Source: an uncultured Spirochaetales bacterium (lineage in GTDB: Bacteria; UBP6; UBA1177). From it: 63,579 bases of DNA. The stretch lies in the NCBI GenBank assembly GCA_902774115.1, contig CACYHH010000003.1, forward strand, positions 1 through 63,579. Direction: 5' to 3'. The notes beneath the pieces were generated by a model. That model worked only from the letters and a program-made list of their open reading frames with translations, had not been told where the DNA came from and made no database searches. Shown here piece after piece: positions 8,729 to 17,864 of this stretch. A program made the position numbers and the translations under genes. How positions within the stretch are numbered: position 1 is the first letter of the stretch; the number at the start of each line of letters is the position of its first letter.

Positions 8729-11625
8729 GTGTTTTCTCCTTCTTTCGGTTTTAGGTTAAAGCCTGCCTGAGCCGTTATAGAGCCTATCGGGGAAGAGTAG
8801 AGCAGACCTCCGCCGGAAGCGTATCTGAAAAGCTCGCCTTCGCCGACGTGATAAGCCTCTTCCCAAAGGTTGCCGATGTCGCAGAAGCCGACGAGATAAA
8901 GGTCTGTTATGAGTTTTACCCTGAGTTCGTTGCGCATGTACATGTAAAATTTGCCTTCCGCCATTTCTCCTTTCATGTCTATAGGCAGCAGCTCGTTAGT
9001 GTAGAATCCGCGCATTGTCGTGTTTCCGCCTAATTTCAGAACATCGTCCGAAGAAAGTTCTCCGGAGTGAGGCAGCAGGAATGCCGAAGAGAGGAAAGAA
9101 TGGAAGATAAGCCTGTCGGTCGAAACGATGTCTCCGGCGAAGTTGGTTTTGTAGTGAAGCGGAATGTAAATCGCGAGGCTTCCTTCAAAGAGCGAATACT
9201 GGTTCGTGTCACCGGCGACCGAAGATGTGTTCTGGTATCTGAGCGAGAGTTTCCACCCTTTTGTCGGGAAGAAAAGCGAGTCTCTGAAATCGAGGTAACC
9301 CCTGATTTCAGGCGAAATTACAAGCCTCTGCAGAATTTCGTAGCTGACATCTCCACCTTCGTCGACCTCATAGTCCTTTTCGTAGCGGTATGCGACCTCA
9401 ACACCGGTAGAGATGAAGTATTTGTTGCTGAAACGTCTGAAAATACTGAAATAGAGACCGTTTTTGTCAATCATGTACGGCAGACCTCCGTTGCTCCGGA
9501 TGTCGTGGACGTGGAATGCGTCGATCTGTGCTGAAAGCGGAATTTTCGGGATGTATGTGTCCTGAAACAGAAACGTGAGATTGACTTTTCTTTCTGTCTG
9601 CTGCCAGTCTGTGAAGTCTTCCGAATAGTATTTTTTGAAGCGGTCATTCATAAAAAGTTCGATTTTTTTTGAAACTTTGAGGCTGATTTTTGAGGAAACG
9701 CCTGATTTTGCCATGTTTTTCCACTCGAATGTGCCGATAGCCCTTATACCTTCGTCAGTGCTTATTCCGACACCCGGCAAAACCCTGAAACGCTCGGACT
9801 CGCTCACGGTAACGACAAGGTCTTTTTCGTTATTAGGTGTTTCCGGGTCTATGAAATCAATGTCGACCGACTGGAAAATACCGGTCTGAAGCATATTTCT
9901 GCGGCTGTACTGAAAGGAATCGCCGTCGAGAACATCGCCGGGATCGATTCTCAGAATGTGACGGACGACCCATGTTGTAGTCAGGTAGTTTCCTGCGATT
10001 ACGACTTCGGTGATTTTGACTTTGAAGAGGTATTCGACGTTGAAAGTGAGATAAACCTTGTCGTCTTCGAGCCTCTCTTCGTGGGTAACGAGATGGAAAA
10101 TATAACCTTCGTCGGTCAGAAACTCGGAAATTCTCTTCTGGTAAGCCTGAACGATCCTGTCATTGAACGGAACCGGCTTCGGAAGTTTTATCTTCTTTTT
10201 CATATCCTTGTCGAGCTTTTCATCGCCCGAAAAGGCTTCTATTCCGGCAAGGAAATACTGAGTGTTCTCCTTAACATCGATATTCAGCGAAAGTTTTCCT
10301 TTTTTGTCGATGATCTGAACCTCGCCGACCTCGACATCCGCATAACCGCCGTTTTGATAAATTTTCTCAGTAATTTCGCGTATTTCTTCAAGGTATGCCT
10401 TCGGGATCGCATGAGGAGAGTCCGGGCGTCCGATTTTATCTTCCCTGCTGTCTTTTAGAGTAGGCTCCCTTCTTCCGTCCGAATCGATGTATCCTCCGCC
10501 CGTTGTCGTCCTGTTTATCATAATCAGCGGAAAATTCTCTTCGTCGATCCTGTCGTCGATAAAGTCTGTCAGCCTTTGTGTGACGATTTTCCTGTTTCTT
10601 TCGTTTCCGGCGCCGTTGATGACGATCTCGTTTATAAATCTGCGTTCGTTTTCTTTGATTTTGATGTTTATCGTGCTGAAATCCTCGCCCGAAACGGTTC
10701 TTTCGAGTATTTCGGCTTTGATTTCGGCATCGTGAAAACCGTATGCCTGATAGAGTATTTCAAGTTTTTTCCTGATTCCGACAGTGTCAAAGTGGTAGTT
10801 GGGAACTTCTTTCGTAACTTTTTTTATCGTATCCGGCGAGAATGCGAAGGCTCCTTCAATGTTTATCGAAAAATGGCTTCCCTTTCTTACCGTGAGGGCG
10901 ACAAGACCGTTTCTCCGTTTGTCTGACGATACAGAAATGTTGAGATAACCCTGCTCCTTGTAACGGTCGGTGACAAAATATTCGATTTCGGTGATGTTTT
11001 TGTCTGTGTAAGGACGTCCTTTGAAGGCCGCTTCAAGGTCAAATTTCAGCTTTTTGAACTCTGTTTTGTTGAAAGTTCCGTTAATAGCGAATTTTTTTAT
11101 CTTTTCCTGCGGTCCTTCCTTGATGTCGATCGTCATTTTGACCGCTGTCGGCGAGATTTTTTCTGTTTCGATGCTCACTCGAACTGAAAAATAGCCGTTT
11201 TCGCGGTAGTAGTAGATGATTTCTTCCCTGATTTTCGTTAAGTTGTCTTCAAAGTAGAGCGAATTCAGTCCGATACCTGAGGCGAGCTTGAGTTCTCTGT
11301 CAGTCAGGTGGTAGTTTCCTTTGATTTTTATCTTTTCGATGATGAGCTGCGGAGTGCCTTTGATTGTGATCCTGACTTTGCCGTTTCCCGTTTTTTCGGA
11401 AAAAACATCGATTTTTTCAAACTTTTTCGAAGCGTAGAGCAGTTTTACCGTCCGTCTGATTTTCTTGATTGACAGAGGCTGGTTTTTTTTGATTTTTACA
11501 AGTCTCGAAAAGTCGGAATAGCTGAGAGGACTATCCCAGACGACTTCTTCCACGATATCCGCGCAGTAAAGTGCGGAAGTCATGAAAATCAGAAAAATCA
11601 GTACGAGAAAACGAAACTTGCTCAA
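8695..11625 (-). CDS. Omp85-family outer-membrane assembly protein (BamA/TamA-like) with about seven POTRA domains
   Basis: A 976-residue outer-membrane protein with a signal peptide ending near SALYCAD. I count about seven POTRA-like units between residues 25 and 600, each with a beta-alpha-alpha-beta-beta pattern and a G-[YF] near the end of the second helix (ENGYFSV, EQGYLNI, AYGFHDA, NGGYADV, DEGYIFH). Unit five carries an insertion of about 50 residues. The C-terminal part from about residue 600 is a 16-strand-type barrel with the loop-6 motif in GGNTTMRGF. BamA of E. coli has five POTRAs and TamA three; longer POTRA arrays are known in Myxococcota. The last residue is Leu rather than the usual Phe. 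It might be the main BamA, but skp, lpx and other usual BamA neighbours are missing. Confidence 0.85.
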   Translation of the reverse strand: MSKFRFLVLIFLIFMTSALYCADIVEEVVWDSPLSYSDFSRLVKIKKNQPLSIKKIRRTVKLLYASKKFEKIDVFSEKTGNGKVRITIKGTPQLIIEKIKIKGNYHLTDRELKLASGIGLNSLYFEDNLTKIREEIIYYYRENGYFSVRVSIETEKISPTAVKMTIDIKEGPQEKIKKFAINGTFNKTEFKKLKFDLEAAFKGRPYTDKNITEIEYFVTDRYKEQGYLNISVSSDKRRNGLVALTVRKGSHFSINIEGAFAFSPDTIKKVTKEVPNYHFDTVGIRKKLEILYQAYGFHDAEIKAEILERTVSGEDFSTINIKIKENERRFINEIVINGAGNERNRKIVTQRLTDFIDDRIDEENFPLIMINRTTTGGGYIDSDGRREPTLKDSREDKIGRPDSPHAIPKAYLEEIREITEKIYQNGGYADVEVGEVQIIDKKGKLSLNIDVKENTQYFLAGIEAFSGDEKLDKDMKKKIKLPKPVPFNDRIVQAYQKRISEFLTDEGYIFHLVTHEERLEDDKVYLTFNVEYLFKVKITEVVIAGNYLTTTWVVRHILRIDPGDVLDGDSFQYSRRNMLQTGIFQSVDIDFIDPETPNNEKDLVVTVSESERFRVLPGVGISTDEGIRAIGTFEWKNMAKSGVSSKISLKVSKKIELFMNDRFKKYYSEDFTDWQQTERKVNLTFLFQDTYIPKIPLSAQIDAFHVHDIRSNGGLPYMIDKNGLYFSIFRRFSNKYFISTGVEVAYRYEKDYEVDEGGDVSYEILQRLVISPEIRGYLDFRDSLFFPTKGWKLSLRYQNTSSVAGDTNQYSLFEGSLAIYIPLHYKTNFAGDIVSTDRLIFHSFLSSAFLLPHSGELSSDDVLKLGGNTTMRGFYTNELLPIDMKGEMAEGKFYMYMRNELRVKLITDLYLVGFCDIGNLWEEAYHVGEGELFRYASGGGLLYSSPIGSITAQAGFNLKPKEGENTWTIHVFLSTL

Positions 11626-11645
11626 ACGGTTACCGTTAAAAATTG

Positions 11646-11942
11646 TTAAAATTCTATCTTTCTTTTTGCCGGATCCTCATTCTGCCTGAAGAAAATGAAG
11701 GTGTGACCGATAGAGCCGCAGCATTCGCATTTCAGTTTTTCAACTATTTCAGCCGCGATCTCCTTTTTTTCGTCAATGTAGTCGATGAATTTGATTTTTA
11801 TCAGTTCGTGAGCATTGAGCGCCTCGTCGATCTGAGAAGTGACTTGCCCGGTGCAGCCGTTTTTTCCGATGAGGACGACAGGACTGAGCGCATGTGCCAG
11901 ACCGCGCAGATATTTTTTCTCTTTTCCGCTGAGTTTTTTCAT
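11646..11942 (-). CDS. yhbY: YhbY/CRM-domain RNA-binding protein
   Basis: A small, single CRM-domain protein of 98 residues that associates with pre-50S ribosomes in other bacteria. It begins in the family style (LSGKEKKYLRGLAHAL) and contains the conserved RNA-binding GKNG turn in VVLIGKNGCTGQV, followed by the ALNAHELIKIKF segment. The C terminus is slightly extended with two Cys (KCECCGS). It lies 1 bp after ruvX and 20 bp before the Omp85 gene on the same strand, so it is within one transcription unit with them. Confidence 0.92.
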   Translation of the reverse strand: MKKLSGKEKKYLRGLAHALSPVVLIGKNGCTGQVTSQIDEALNAHELIKIKFIDYIDEKKEIAAEIVEKLKCECCGSIGHTFIFFRQNEDPAKRKIEF

Positions 11943-11943
11943 T

Positions 11944-12402
11944 TCAGTTCTCCTTAAAACTTTCCTTCAGTTTTTTGAAATCGGCCGAATCCATGAATCT
12001 TTCGAGGATAACGGCTGCTGCCGTCGAATCTATCACGCCGGAGCGTTTTTTTTCGCGGTAGTTTTTCGCCTTGACATTTTTTATTTCGACCGCCTCTTTC
12101 GAAGAGAGAAATTCGTCGACTCCGAAAAAGGGGATGTTTGCGTAAATTTCCTTTAGTCTGCGCTCGAATCCTTTCACAACAGGCATGAACGAGCCTTCCT
12201 CGCCGTTGCTCTGCATCGGATAACCGATGGCAAAGGCTGCGATATCGAAATCAAGCATCTCTCCAAGCCTTTCCAGATCGTCTTTGATGGAGTCTTTCCG
12301 CTTCAAAGTGCCGATTATTACAGGAAAGTTCCATGTCGGATCTGTCGCTGCGACTCCGACGAATTTCATTCCTATGTCGAGAGAGACTACCCGTTTAATC
12401 AT
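11944..12402 (-). CDS. ruvX: putative pre-16S rRNA nuclease RuvX/YqgF
   Basis: An RNase H-fold protein of 152 residues from the YqgF family, involved in 16S rRNA 5'-end maturation. VVSLDIGMKFVGVAATDP holds the first catalytic Asp, though the usual G-x-K-R-[IV]-G is altered to IGMKFVG. AIGYPMQSNGEEG corresponds to the GLPxxxDG loop, FFGVDEFLSS holds the catalytic Glu region, and SGVIDSTAAAVILERFM the final Asp. The start is taken at the MIKRVV methionine, 8 bp inside the end of the upstream gene, rather than at 12426, because the family begins there. It is translationally coupled to the upstream receiver-like gene and followed 1 bp later by yhbY. Confidence 0.85.
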   Translation of the reverse strand: MIKRVVSLDIGMKFVGVAATDPTWNFPVIIGTLKRKDSIKDDLERLGEMLDFDIAAFAIGYPMQSNGEEGSFMPVVKGFERRLKEIYANIPFFGVDEFLSSKEAVEIKNVKAKNYREKKRSGVIDSTAAAVILERFMDSADFKKLKESFKEN

Positions 12403-13405
12403 TTTTCTTTTCTGAGAGCGAGGCAAGCTGTTCTAAAACGATTTCTTTGATTATGCTTCTTGCGTTTTTATTCAGCCATTCTGTGACGGCAGCCTTTATC
12501 GCGTCATCGGAAAACCCTGATCCGGAGCTTTTTTCTTCACCGTTTTCTTCTGTCGGGATCTCGTTATTGACCGGAGTGGCGGTAACTTCATTTGTTTCGG
12601 ATTTGTTGTCTGACAGGCCTCCGAAAAGAAAATCGTCGGTATTGTCGTTTTTAGGCGTTTCGAATGCTGTTTTCAGCGTTTTTTCTTCTTCTTCGATTCT
12701 TTCAAAAGCAGGCTTTTCATCCTCTTTGTCGAGCGAAAGCGAATTTACGAAACTATCTATATCGCTGTCGTTGAATGAAGGAGCGGAAGTCCTGCTTTTT
12801 TTGTTTTCTGAGACCTCAATCGCCGGTTTTACCGGATCAGACAGGCTGAAGTTTTCATTGGCTTTTTTGCCGCTGAGGTCTTTATCGCTGAAAAGTTCTC
12901 CTTCCCCGAAAAAATCTGCTACCGAATCAGCCGCCTCGTTTTTTTCTTCATGCGGTTTTTCCGGTTCGGTAAGTACAGCATCGGAAGTGAGTTCGAAAGT
13001 TTCCTCTTCATCTTCAAGACCTGAGAGGATATTGTTTACAACGGTATCTTCAAGTGTGCTGTCATCTGTTTCCGGCTCTTCCGGAACATAAGGAACAAGC
13101 CTGCCAAAAACTGTCAGCAGTTCCGTGCGGTTGAAGTTTCTCGGCAAAGTCGGGATTTCCGGATTTTTATTGTTCGAAGCGAGAAGAAAAGGGATCCCGG
13201 TCGATTTCAGCATCTGGATTATTCCCTGCGGCAGGAGCGATTCTTCCGCCACGATAAGGTTGAATTTTTCATGCTGCAGTTTTTCCAGAAAATCGTTCAG
13301 AGTGTCTTTCAGCATTATGCGCCAGTCCGAATCATGCGTGTAATCCAGATATCTTTCGGTGATAACCGGATTGGTTTCTAAAACCAAGGCTGTTCTTGAT
13401 GACAT
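12395..13405 (-). CDS. receiver-like domain, acidic linker and PopZ-like C-terminal helix protein
   Basis: A 336-residue cytoplasmic protein without an assigned function. Residues 1-115 look like a CheY-fold pseudo-receiver (RTALVLETNPVITERYL, FNLIVAEESLLPQG, GIPFLLASNN), but the phospho-acceptor Asp position is not convincingly kept. Residues about 120-295 form a long acidic, Ser/Asp/Glu-rich, low-complexity linker. The last 40 residues (DDAIKAAVTEWLNKNARSII, then EIVLEQLASL) resemble the conserved 'WL-x-x-N-x-x-x-I-V-E-x-x-V' helix of PopZ-type (DUF2497) polar proteins and the C termini of some deltaproteobacterial response-regulator-like proteins. GAGGAGG precedes the ATG. It lies between the RluA-type gene (10 bp) and ruvX (8-bp overlap). 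Scaffold or localisation function is inference. Confidence 0.6.
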   Translation of the reverse strand: MSSRTALVLETNPVITERYLDYTHDSDWRIMLKDTLNDFLEKLQHEKFNLIVAEESLLPQGIIQMLKSTGIPFLLASNNKNPEIPTLPRNFNRTELLTVFGRLVPYVPEEPETDDSTLEDTVVNNILSGLEDEEETFELTSDAVLTEPEKPHEEKNEAADSVADFFGEGELFSDKDLSGKKANENFSLSDPVKPAIEVSENKKSRTSAPSFNDSDIDSFVNSLSLDKEDEKPAFERIEEEEKTLKTAFETPKNDNTDDFLFGGLSDNKSETNEVTATPVNNEIPTEENGEEKSSGSGFSDDAIKAAVTEWLNKNARSIIKEIVLEQLASLSEKKND

Positions 13406-13415
13406 CTTATCCTCC

Positions 13416-14384
13416 TCAAACTTGTTTAAATGAAATATTTTCGAGATATTCTTTTATCGTTTTCATGTCTTCCGGAATCGGCGTTTTGAAAAGAAACTCC
13501 TTGCCGGAAAGGGTGAATCCCAAAGTTCCTGCGTGAAGCAGCTGCCTTCCTGAAGCTGCAAGAAGTTTGTTGAGCAGCGCATCGGGGGATTTGCGTAACC
13601 CGCCGTAAAGTTCATCGTTCAGGATCGGATGCCCGAGATAGTTCATGTGCATCCTGATCTGGTGTGTTCTCCCTGTTTCAAGCGTGATTTTAAGCAGGGA
13701 AGCGTATTTGAACTCCTCAATAACTTCATAGTGAGTGACGGCTTTTCTGCCGTTTTTCACGTTCGGGCTGAACCGGAGACGGTTTTTAGGGTCTCTTCCG
13801 TGAAAAGTTTCTATTGTTCCTTTCGCCTCTTTCAGCTTTCCCCACACGGTGCAGGTGTATTCACGCACAATGTCGTGGCGCGAGAACTTTTCCTGAAGTT
13901 CTGTCAGAGTTTTTTCCGTCTTCGCGACGACGAGAAGCCCCGAAGTGTCTTTGTCGATGCGGTGGACGAGCCCTGCGCGGAAATCAGGGTTTTCTTTTGA
14001 TTTGTCCTGCAAATTCAAATGGTTGACTAAACCGTTGAGCAGGGTTCCCTTAGGGTGCCCGTTGCCGGGATGAACGAGAAGACCTGCCGGTTTGTTGACT
14101 ATGATAAAATCGTCATTTTCGAAAACTATATCAAGCGGAATATCTTCGGGTTCGGCTGAAAGTTGCTCCGGAGCCTCGACCTCGAATTCAAAAACATCGC
14201 CTTTCGAAAATTTGGAGAAACTGCACTTCGTGACGATTTTCCCGTTCACGGAGAGGTTTTCGTTTCGGATGTTGCGCTGCACGGAGGCTCTCGAAAGTCC
14301 GAGAATAGAAGCGATGAGAGTGTCAGCACGCGTGTTTTCATCGCTCAGAAGTGAAAAAGTTATGTCGCAGCCGTAAATATCCAA
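13416..14384 (-). CDS. RluA-family 23S rRNA pseudouridine synthase (RluD-like)
   Basis: Isomerises uridine to pseudouridine in rRNA. The 322-residue protein has an N-terminal S4 RNA-binding domain (ADTLIASILGLSRASVQRNI, then NENLSVNGKIV) and the RluA catalytic domain. That domain has the nucleophile Asp in HRIDKDTSGLLVVAKT and the family motifs VNKPAGLLVHP and ETGRTHQIRMH. The start codon is TTG (M in translation), placed 4 nt after GGGGGTG; no better in-frame start is near. It heads the minus-strand unit running to the amylase gene and diverges from mfd across a 200-bp palindromic region. S4 plus RluA order fits RluD, but RluC-type specificity cannot be excluded. Confidence 0.88.
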   Translation of the reverse strand: MDIYGCDITFSLLSDENTRADTLIASILGLSRASVQRNIRNENLSVNGKIVTKCSFSKFSKGDVFEFEVEAPEQLSAEPEDIPLDIVFENDDFIIVNKPAGLLVHPGNGHPKGTLLNGLVNHLNLQDKSKENPDFRAGLVHRIDKDTSGLLVVAKTEKTLTELQEKFSRHDIVREYTCTVWGKLKEAKGTIETFHGRDPKNRLRFSPNVKNGRKAVTHYEVIEEFKYASLLKITLETGRTHQIRMHMNYLGHPILNDELYGGLRKSPDALLNKLLAASGRQLLHAGTLGFTLSGKEFLFKTPIPEDMKTIKEYLENISFKQV

Positions 14385-14446
14385 GACACCCCCGCATCAA
14401 AAATGCCATAAATTATGGTTCCTGCGCGAAGAAAAGCAATAATTTT

Positions 14447-14516
14447 GTCGACGCCGCCTCTCGAAATTTCGAAATTTCGAGATTTCGATATTTCGACAAA
14501 GAATGGCGGCGTCGTC
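14447..14516. repeat. large nested palindrome between rlu and mfd
   Basis: Outer arms GTCGACGCCGCC (14447-14458) and GGCGGCGTCGTC (14505-14516) pair with one mismatch. Between them lies a perfect 22-bp palindrome (14460-14481) built of repeated TTTCGA/TCGAAA units, continuing to 14496. A related palindrome in the opposite orientation is at 56937-56974. The location between divergent genes argues against a plain terminator. Confidence 0.75.
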
Positions 14517-14529
14517 ACGAAAAAGAATT

Positions 14530-14557
14530 TGTTTTTCCCCGGCTTTTCCTTAAAATC
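14530..14557 (+). promoter_or_regulatory. sigma70-like promoter for mfd
   Basis: TTGTTT (14530-14535) and TAAAAT (14552-14557) are 16 bp apart and followed by CGCGCG. The pair sits 29 bp before the mfd start and directly beside the nested palindrome. Confidence 0.5.
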
Positions 14558-14585
14558 GCGCGCCAGGTTGTTTTGAGGGCGCGGA

Positions 14586-17500
14586 ATGACTCAGTTTATC
14601 GAGACTTCGCCGGATGCCTTTCCGGTGGTTACAGTCGATTTATTCAATAAATACGGCAGGTTGATTGTCGAAATGCCGAATTTCAGGGATGCTTCCGCAC
14701 TCTTTTCGGCTTTGTCGGCTTTCCGGCTCAAAACTCTCCTTTTCGCGCCGCAGTTTCTTCTGCTTGAAAGGAGCGGGGAAGAGGGTGACGCCCAGAAAGC
14801 GTATGCCGAAATCGGTTCAGATCCGGATGTGATCGTGACGACTCCGCTCGGCGGAAGGCTTTTTCTGCCCGAAAATTCGGTCAAACTCGTCTTTAAAAAG
14901 AACTCTTACTACAGGATTTCGGATGTCGTCCGCTCTCTCTCGGAGCTCGGATACAGGAAAGTTCAGATTGTCCGCGATGCAGGCGAATTCGCGGTCAGGG
15001 GCGACATTGTAGATATCGGTGTTTTCATTCCGGGGAAGGGTGTCCGCCTTGAATTTTTCGACGAGGAACTTGAAAACATTTCGCTTTTCTGGTTTTCGAA
15101 CCAGAGAAGCGGAAAACCTCTCGACGAGATCACTGTTCCGCAGCTCATGTTCCCGGAAATCCTCCGCAAAGACTGGCAGAAAGTGCTTGAGGAAAAGGCG
15201 GGGAATCTTTCGACTCAGCAGCTTCTTGAAACCGAAGAGCTCGTCTCATCCGGAACTCTGCCGAAGTGGGACATCTTTCCGCTCATTGCCGGAGACGGAA
15301 CAATTTATTCGCGGTTCAAGGCGAAAACTGTCCGCTTCGAAAAGTTGAAAGCCGAAACTTATGTTGAAGATGATTTTAAGAAAATTGATACGGAAAGAAA
15401 AAAAAGAATTGAAGAAGGACATTTTGTTCCGTTTGAAATAAAAAGCTGCTTTTCCGATGAATTGAGAGAATTCGATATCGAAGTGAGCTCTTTCTTTTCA
15501 TCAGCCGAAACAATAGAGAAATTTCCGGTAACGCATAAGGCGGTCCCTCAGAAACTGCAAAACGATCCCGCTTTTGTCATCAATAAATTATTTAAGGAAA
15601 ACGGCGGTTTGGTCGTTTTTGCCAAGCCGAATGAAATAGATGTTCTAAAGGATATCGGTGAAAGAAACGATATCCCGATAGTCGAAATCGACTCGCTTCC
15701 GCTGAAACTTGACTACGACAACGTTTTCCTTGTCGACAAAAAAGAGTGGTTCTCCCCTGATGAAATCATCTCTGTCCCCGATTTCGGAACGGCATTCCTT
15801 TCTTCTGAAATATTCAAGTTATCTGTTTTAAAAAATAAAAATAAAGAAATCAAACATGAAGAATATTTTGAAAACAGAATATTTGAACTCAATTCGCTGA
15901 AACCGGGCGAATTCGTTGTCCATTACAAGTTCGGAGTCGGCGTTTACGAAGGGACTGTAACAATGAACGGAACCGACTGCCTGCAGCTCCGCTACGAGAA
16001 CGAGGATAAGATCTACATTCCGGTTTACAATATGCACTATGTCTATCGCTACCGCTGGGAGGAGGGCGTTTTTCCGAAGATAAGTTCGCTCCGCACGGCG
16101 CTCTGGCAGCAGACGATGAACCGTGTCCAGCGCGAGATCGAGAAAGTTGCGGCCGCGATCCTGGAACTTTATGCGCAGCGAAGTGTCGAAAGGGCAGAGT
16201 CTATGAAGGTCGATACGCCGCTTTACTACGAATTTTTGAGGGATTTTCCTTTCCGCGAGACTCCCGACCAGGCGCGTTCGATCCATGAACTTGAGGCCGA
16301 TCTTGCAGGGCACGAGATCACCGACAGGCTTCTTTGCGGCGATGTCGGTTTCGGAAAGACCGAAGTCGCGATGCGAGGCTGCATGATAGCTGTAGCCAAC
16401 GGAAAGCAGGCGGCAGTACTTGCTCCTACGACAGTTCTCGCTTTCCAGCATCTGCGTACTTTTCAGGAGCGTTTCGCGAAACTTCCCGTAAGAATTGAAA
16501 TGCTTTCCCGTCTTTACGATAAATCCAAACAAAAACAGATCCTTAACGATCTGGAACTCGGCAAAATAGATATTCTTGTCGGCACTCACAGACTTCTCGG
16601 AAAGGATGTGAAATTCCGCGATTTAGGCTTTCTTGTTATCGACGAGGAGCACCGTTTCGGAGTCACCCACAAAGAGCAGATCAAGGAGATGAAGCGTGAT
16701 GTAGCGACCCTTTCGATGACGGCAACACCGATCCCGAGAACGCTCCAGATGTCGCTTCTCGGCATAAGAAAGTCCTCTTTCATCAAAACCGCGCCGAGTG
16801 ACAGGAAAAATATCCAGACTTTCGTGCTTGAATACAGCGATGAGATCATCAAGGAGGCGATCCTTGCAGAACTTGCGCGGGACGGCCAGGTTTACTTCGT
16901 CCACAACCGCGTTGCGGGACTCAACGACATAAAACTGAGGCTGCAGCAGCTCATTCCGAATCTCAGGATCGCTGTCGCCCACGGCCAGATGGAGCCCGAG
17001 CAGCTTGAAAAAGTGATGGTTTCCTTCGTAAACCGCGATTACGACCTGCTTCTCGCGACTTCGCTCATTGAATCGGGAATCGACATCCCGCTTGTCAACA
17101 CGATCATCATAAACCGCGCCGATATGTTCGGAATGGCGCAGCTTTACCAGCTCCGCGGCAGAGTAGGGCGCTGGAACCGCGAAGCCAAGGCTTATCTTTT
17201 TGTGCCGAATCTCAACAATCTGACGCAGGAATCGTGCGCCCGCCTTTCGACGATCAAGCGTTTCGACAAGCTCGGTCACGGCTACGATGTCGCGATGGAA
17301 GACCTCAATATCCGCGGCGGCGGCAACATTCTCGGCATAAGCCAGTCGGGAAAACTCAAAGGGGTAGGCTACGACATGTATCTCGAGATGCTGAAAGACC
17401 GTATCGACGAACTCAAAAACGGAACTCCGCACATCGAGAACGACTTCGAAATTTCGACCGACCTCAACGCCACCATTCCCGAAAGTTACATCGCTGATAC

Positions 17501-17864
17501 CGAAGTGAGAATGGGATTTTACAGAAAAATCGCTGACTTGCGCTCGCTTGACGAACTCGGCTGGGTGCGCGACACAATGAGTGAAATGTTCGGCAGGATC
17601 CCGCAGGAAACCGAAAATCTGATGAGCCTGACACGCATAAAGATCCTGGCGATAAAGTGCGGAGCAGCCGCTGTTTCAGTAGGTAAAAACGAATTCTCAA
17701 TAACTCTCGGCGTTTCCTTCATCCCGAAAAGCATGGATACTTTATTCGATTTTCTTGAGAAAAACGAAGGCTCTTTCCAAGGGGAAAGCACGATAAAATT
17801 CAAAGCTGAAAATATCCAAAGAATTGAAGAGATAATAAGTGAAATCAGCGGCCTTTGCCAGTGA
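14586..17864 (+). CDS. mfd: transcription-repair coupling factor Mfd
   Basis: A double-stranded DNA translocase that removes stalled RNA polymerase and recruits UvrA. The 1092-residue protein has the usual order. The N-terminal UvrB-like domain has the VRGDIVDIG motif about residue 137. The CarD-like RNA polymerase-interacting domain lies around residues 435-500 (LKPGEFVVHYKFGVGVYEG). The helicase domains have Walker A GDVGFGKTE (about 585), DEEHRFG (about 685), SMTATPIPRTL, and motifs V/VI in TSLIESGIDIP and QLRGRVGR. The TRCF C-terminal domain follows. The N-terminal UvrB-homology part is somewhat short compared with the ~1150-residue E. coli enzyme. uvrC lies 11 kb away on the other strand. 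The ATG at 14586 follows GAGGGCGCGGA. Confidence 0.95.
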   Translation: MTQFIETSPDAFPVVTVDLFNKYGRLIVEMPNFRDASALFSALSAFRLKTLLFAPQFLLLERSGEEGDAQKAYAEIGSDPDVIVTTPLGGRLFLPENSVKLVFKKNSYYRISDVVRSLSELGYRKVQIVRDAGEFAVRGDIVDIGVFIPGKGVRLEFFDEELENISLFWFSNQRSGKPLDEITVPQLMFPEILRKDWQKVLEEKAGNLSTQQLLETEELVSSGTLPKWDIFPLIAGDGTIYSRFKAKTVRFEKLKAETYVEDDFKKIDTERKKRIEEGHFVPFEIKSCFSDELREFDIEVSSFFSSAETIEKFPVTHKAVPQKLQNDPAFVINKLFKENGGLVVFAKPNEIDVLKDIGERNDIPIVEIDSLPLKLDYDNVFLVDKKEWFSPDEIISVPDFGTAFLSSEIFKLSVLKNKNKEIKHEEYFENRIFELNSLKPGEFVVHYKFGVGVYEGTVTMNGTDCLQLRYENEDKIYIPVYNMHYVYRYRWEEGVFPKISSLRTALWQQTMNRVQREIEKVAAAILELYAQRSVERAESMKVDTPLYYEFLRDFPFRETPDQARSIHELEADLAGHEITDRLLCGDVGFGKTEVAMRGCMIAVANGKQAAVLAPTTVLAFQHLRTFQERFAKLPVRIEMLSRLYDKSKQKQILNDLELGKIDILVGTHRLLGKDVKFRDLGFLVIDEEHRFGVTHKEQIKEMKRDVATLSMTATPIPRTLQMSLLGIRKSSFIKTAPSDRKNIQTFVLEYSDEIIKEAILAELARDGQVYFVHNRVAGLNDIKLRLQQLIPNLRIAVAHGQMEPEQLEKVMVSFVNRDYDLLLATSLIESGIDIPLVNTIIINRADMFGMAQLYQLRGRVGRWNREAKAYLFVPNLNNLTQESCARLSTIKRFDKLGHGYDVAMEDLNIRGGGNILGISQSGKLKGVGYDMYLEMLKDRIDELKNGTPHIENDFEISTDLNATIPESYIADTEVRMGFYRKIADLRSLDELGWVRDTMSEMFGRIPQETENLMSLTRIKILAIKCGAAAVSVGKNEFSITLGVSFIPKSMDTLFDFLEKNEGSFQGESTIKFKAENIQRIEEIISEISGLCQ

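Noticed and set aside
15828-16589. 253-codon open frame antisense to mfd (and 16623-17432)
   Set aside because: Overlaps the helicase core, where mfd motifs are continuous; no domain or start signal is seen.
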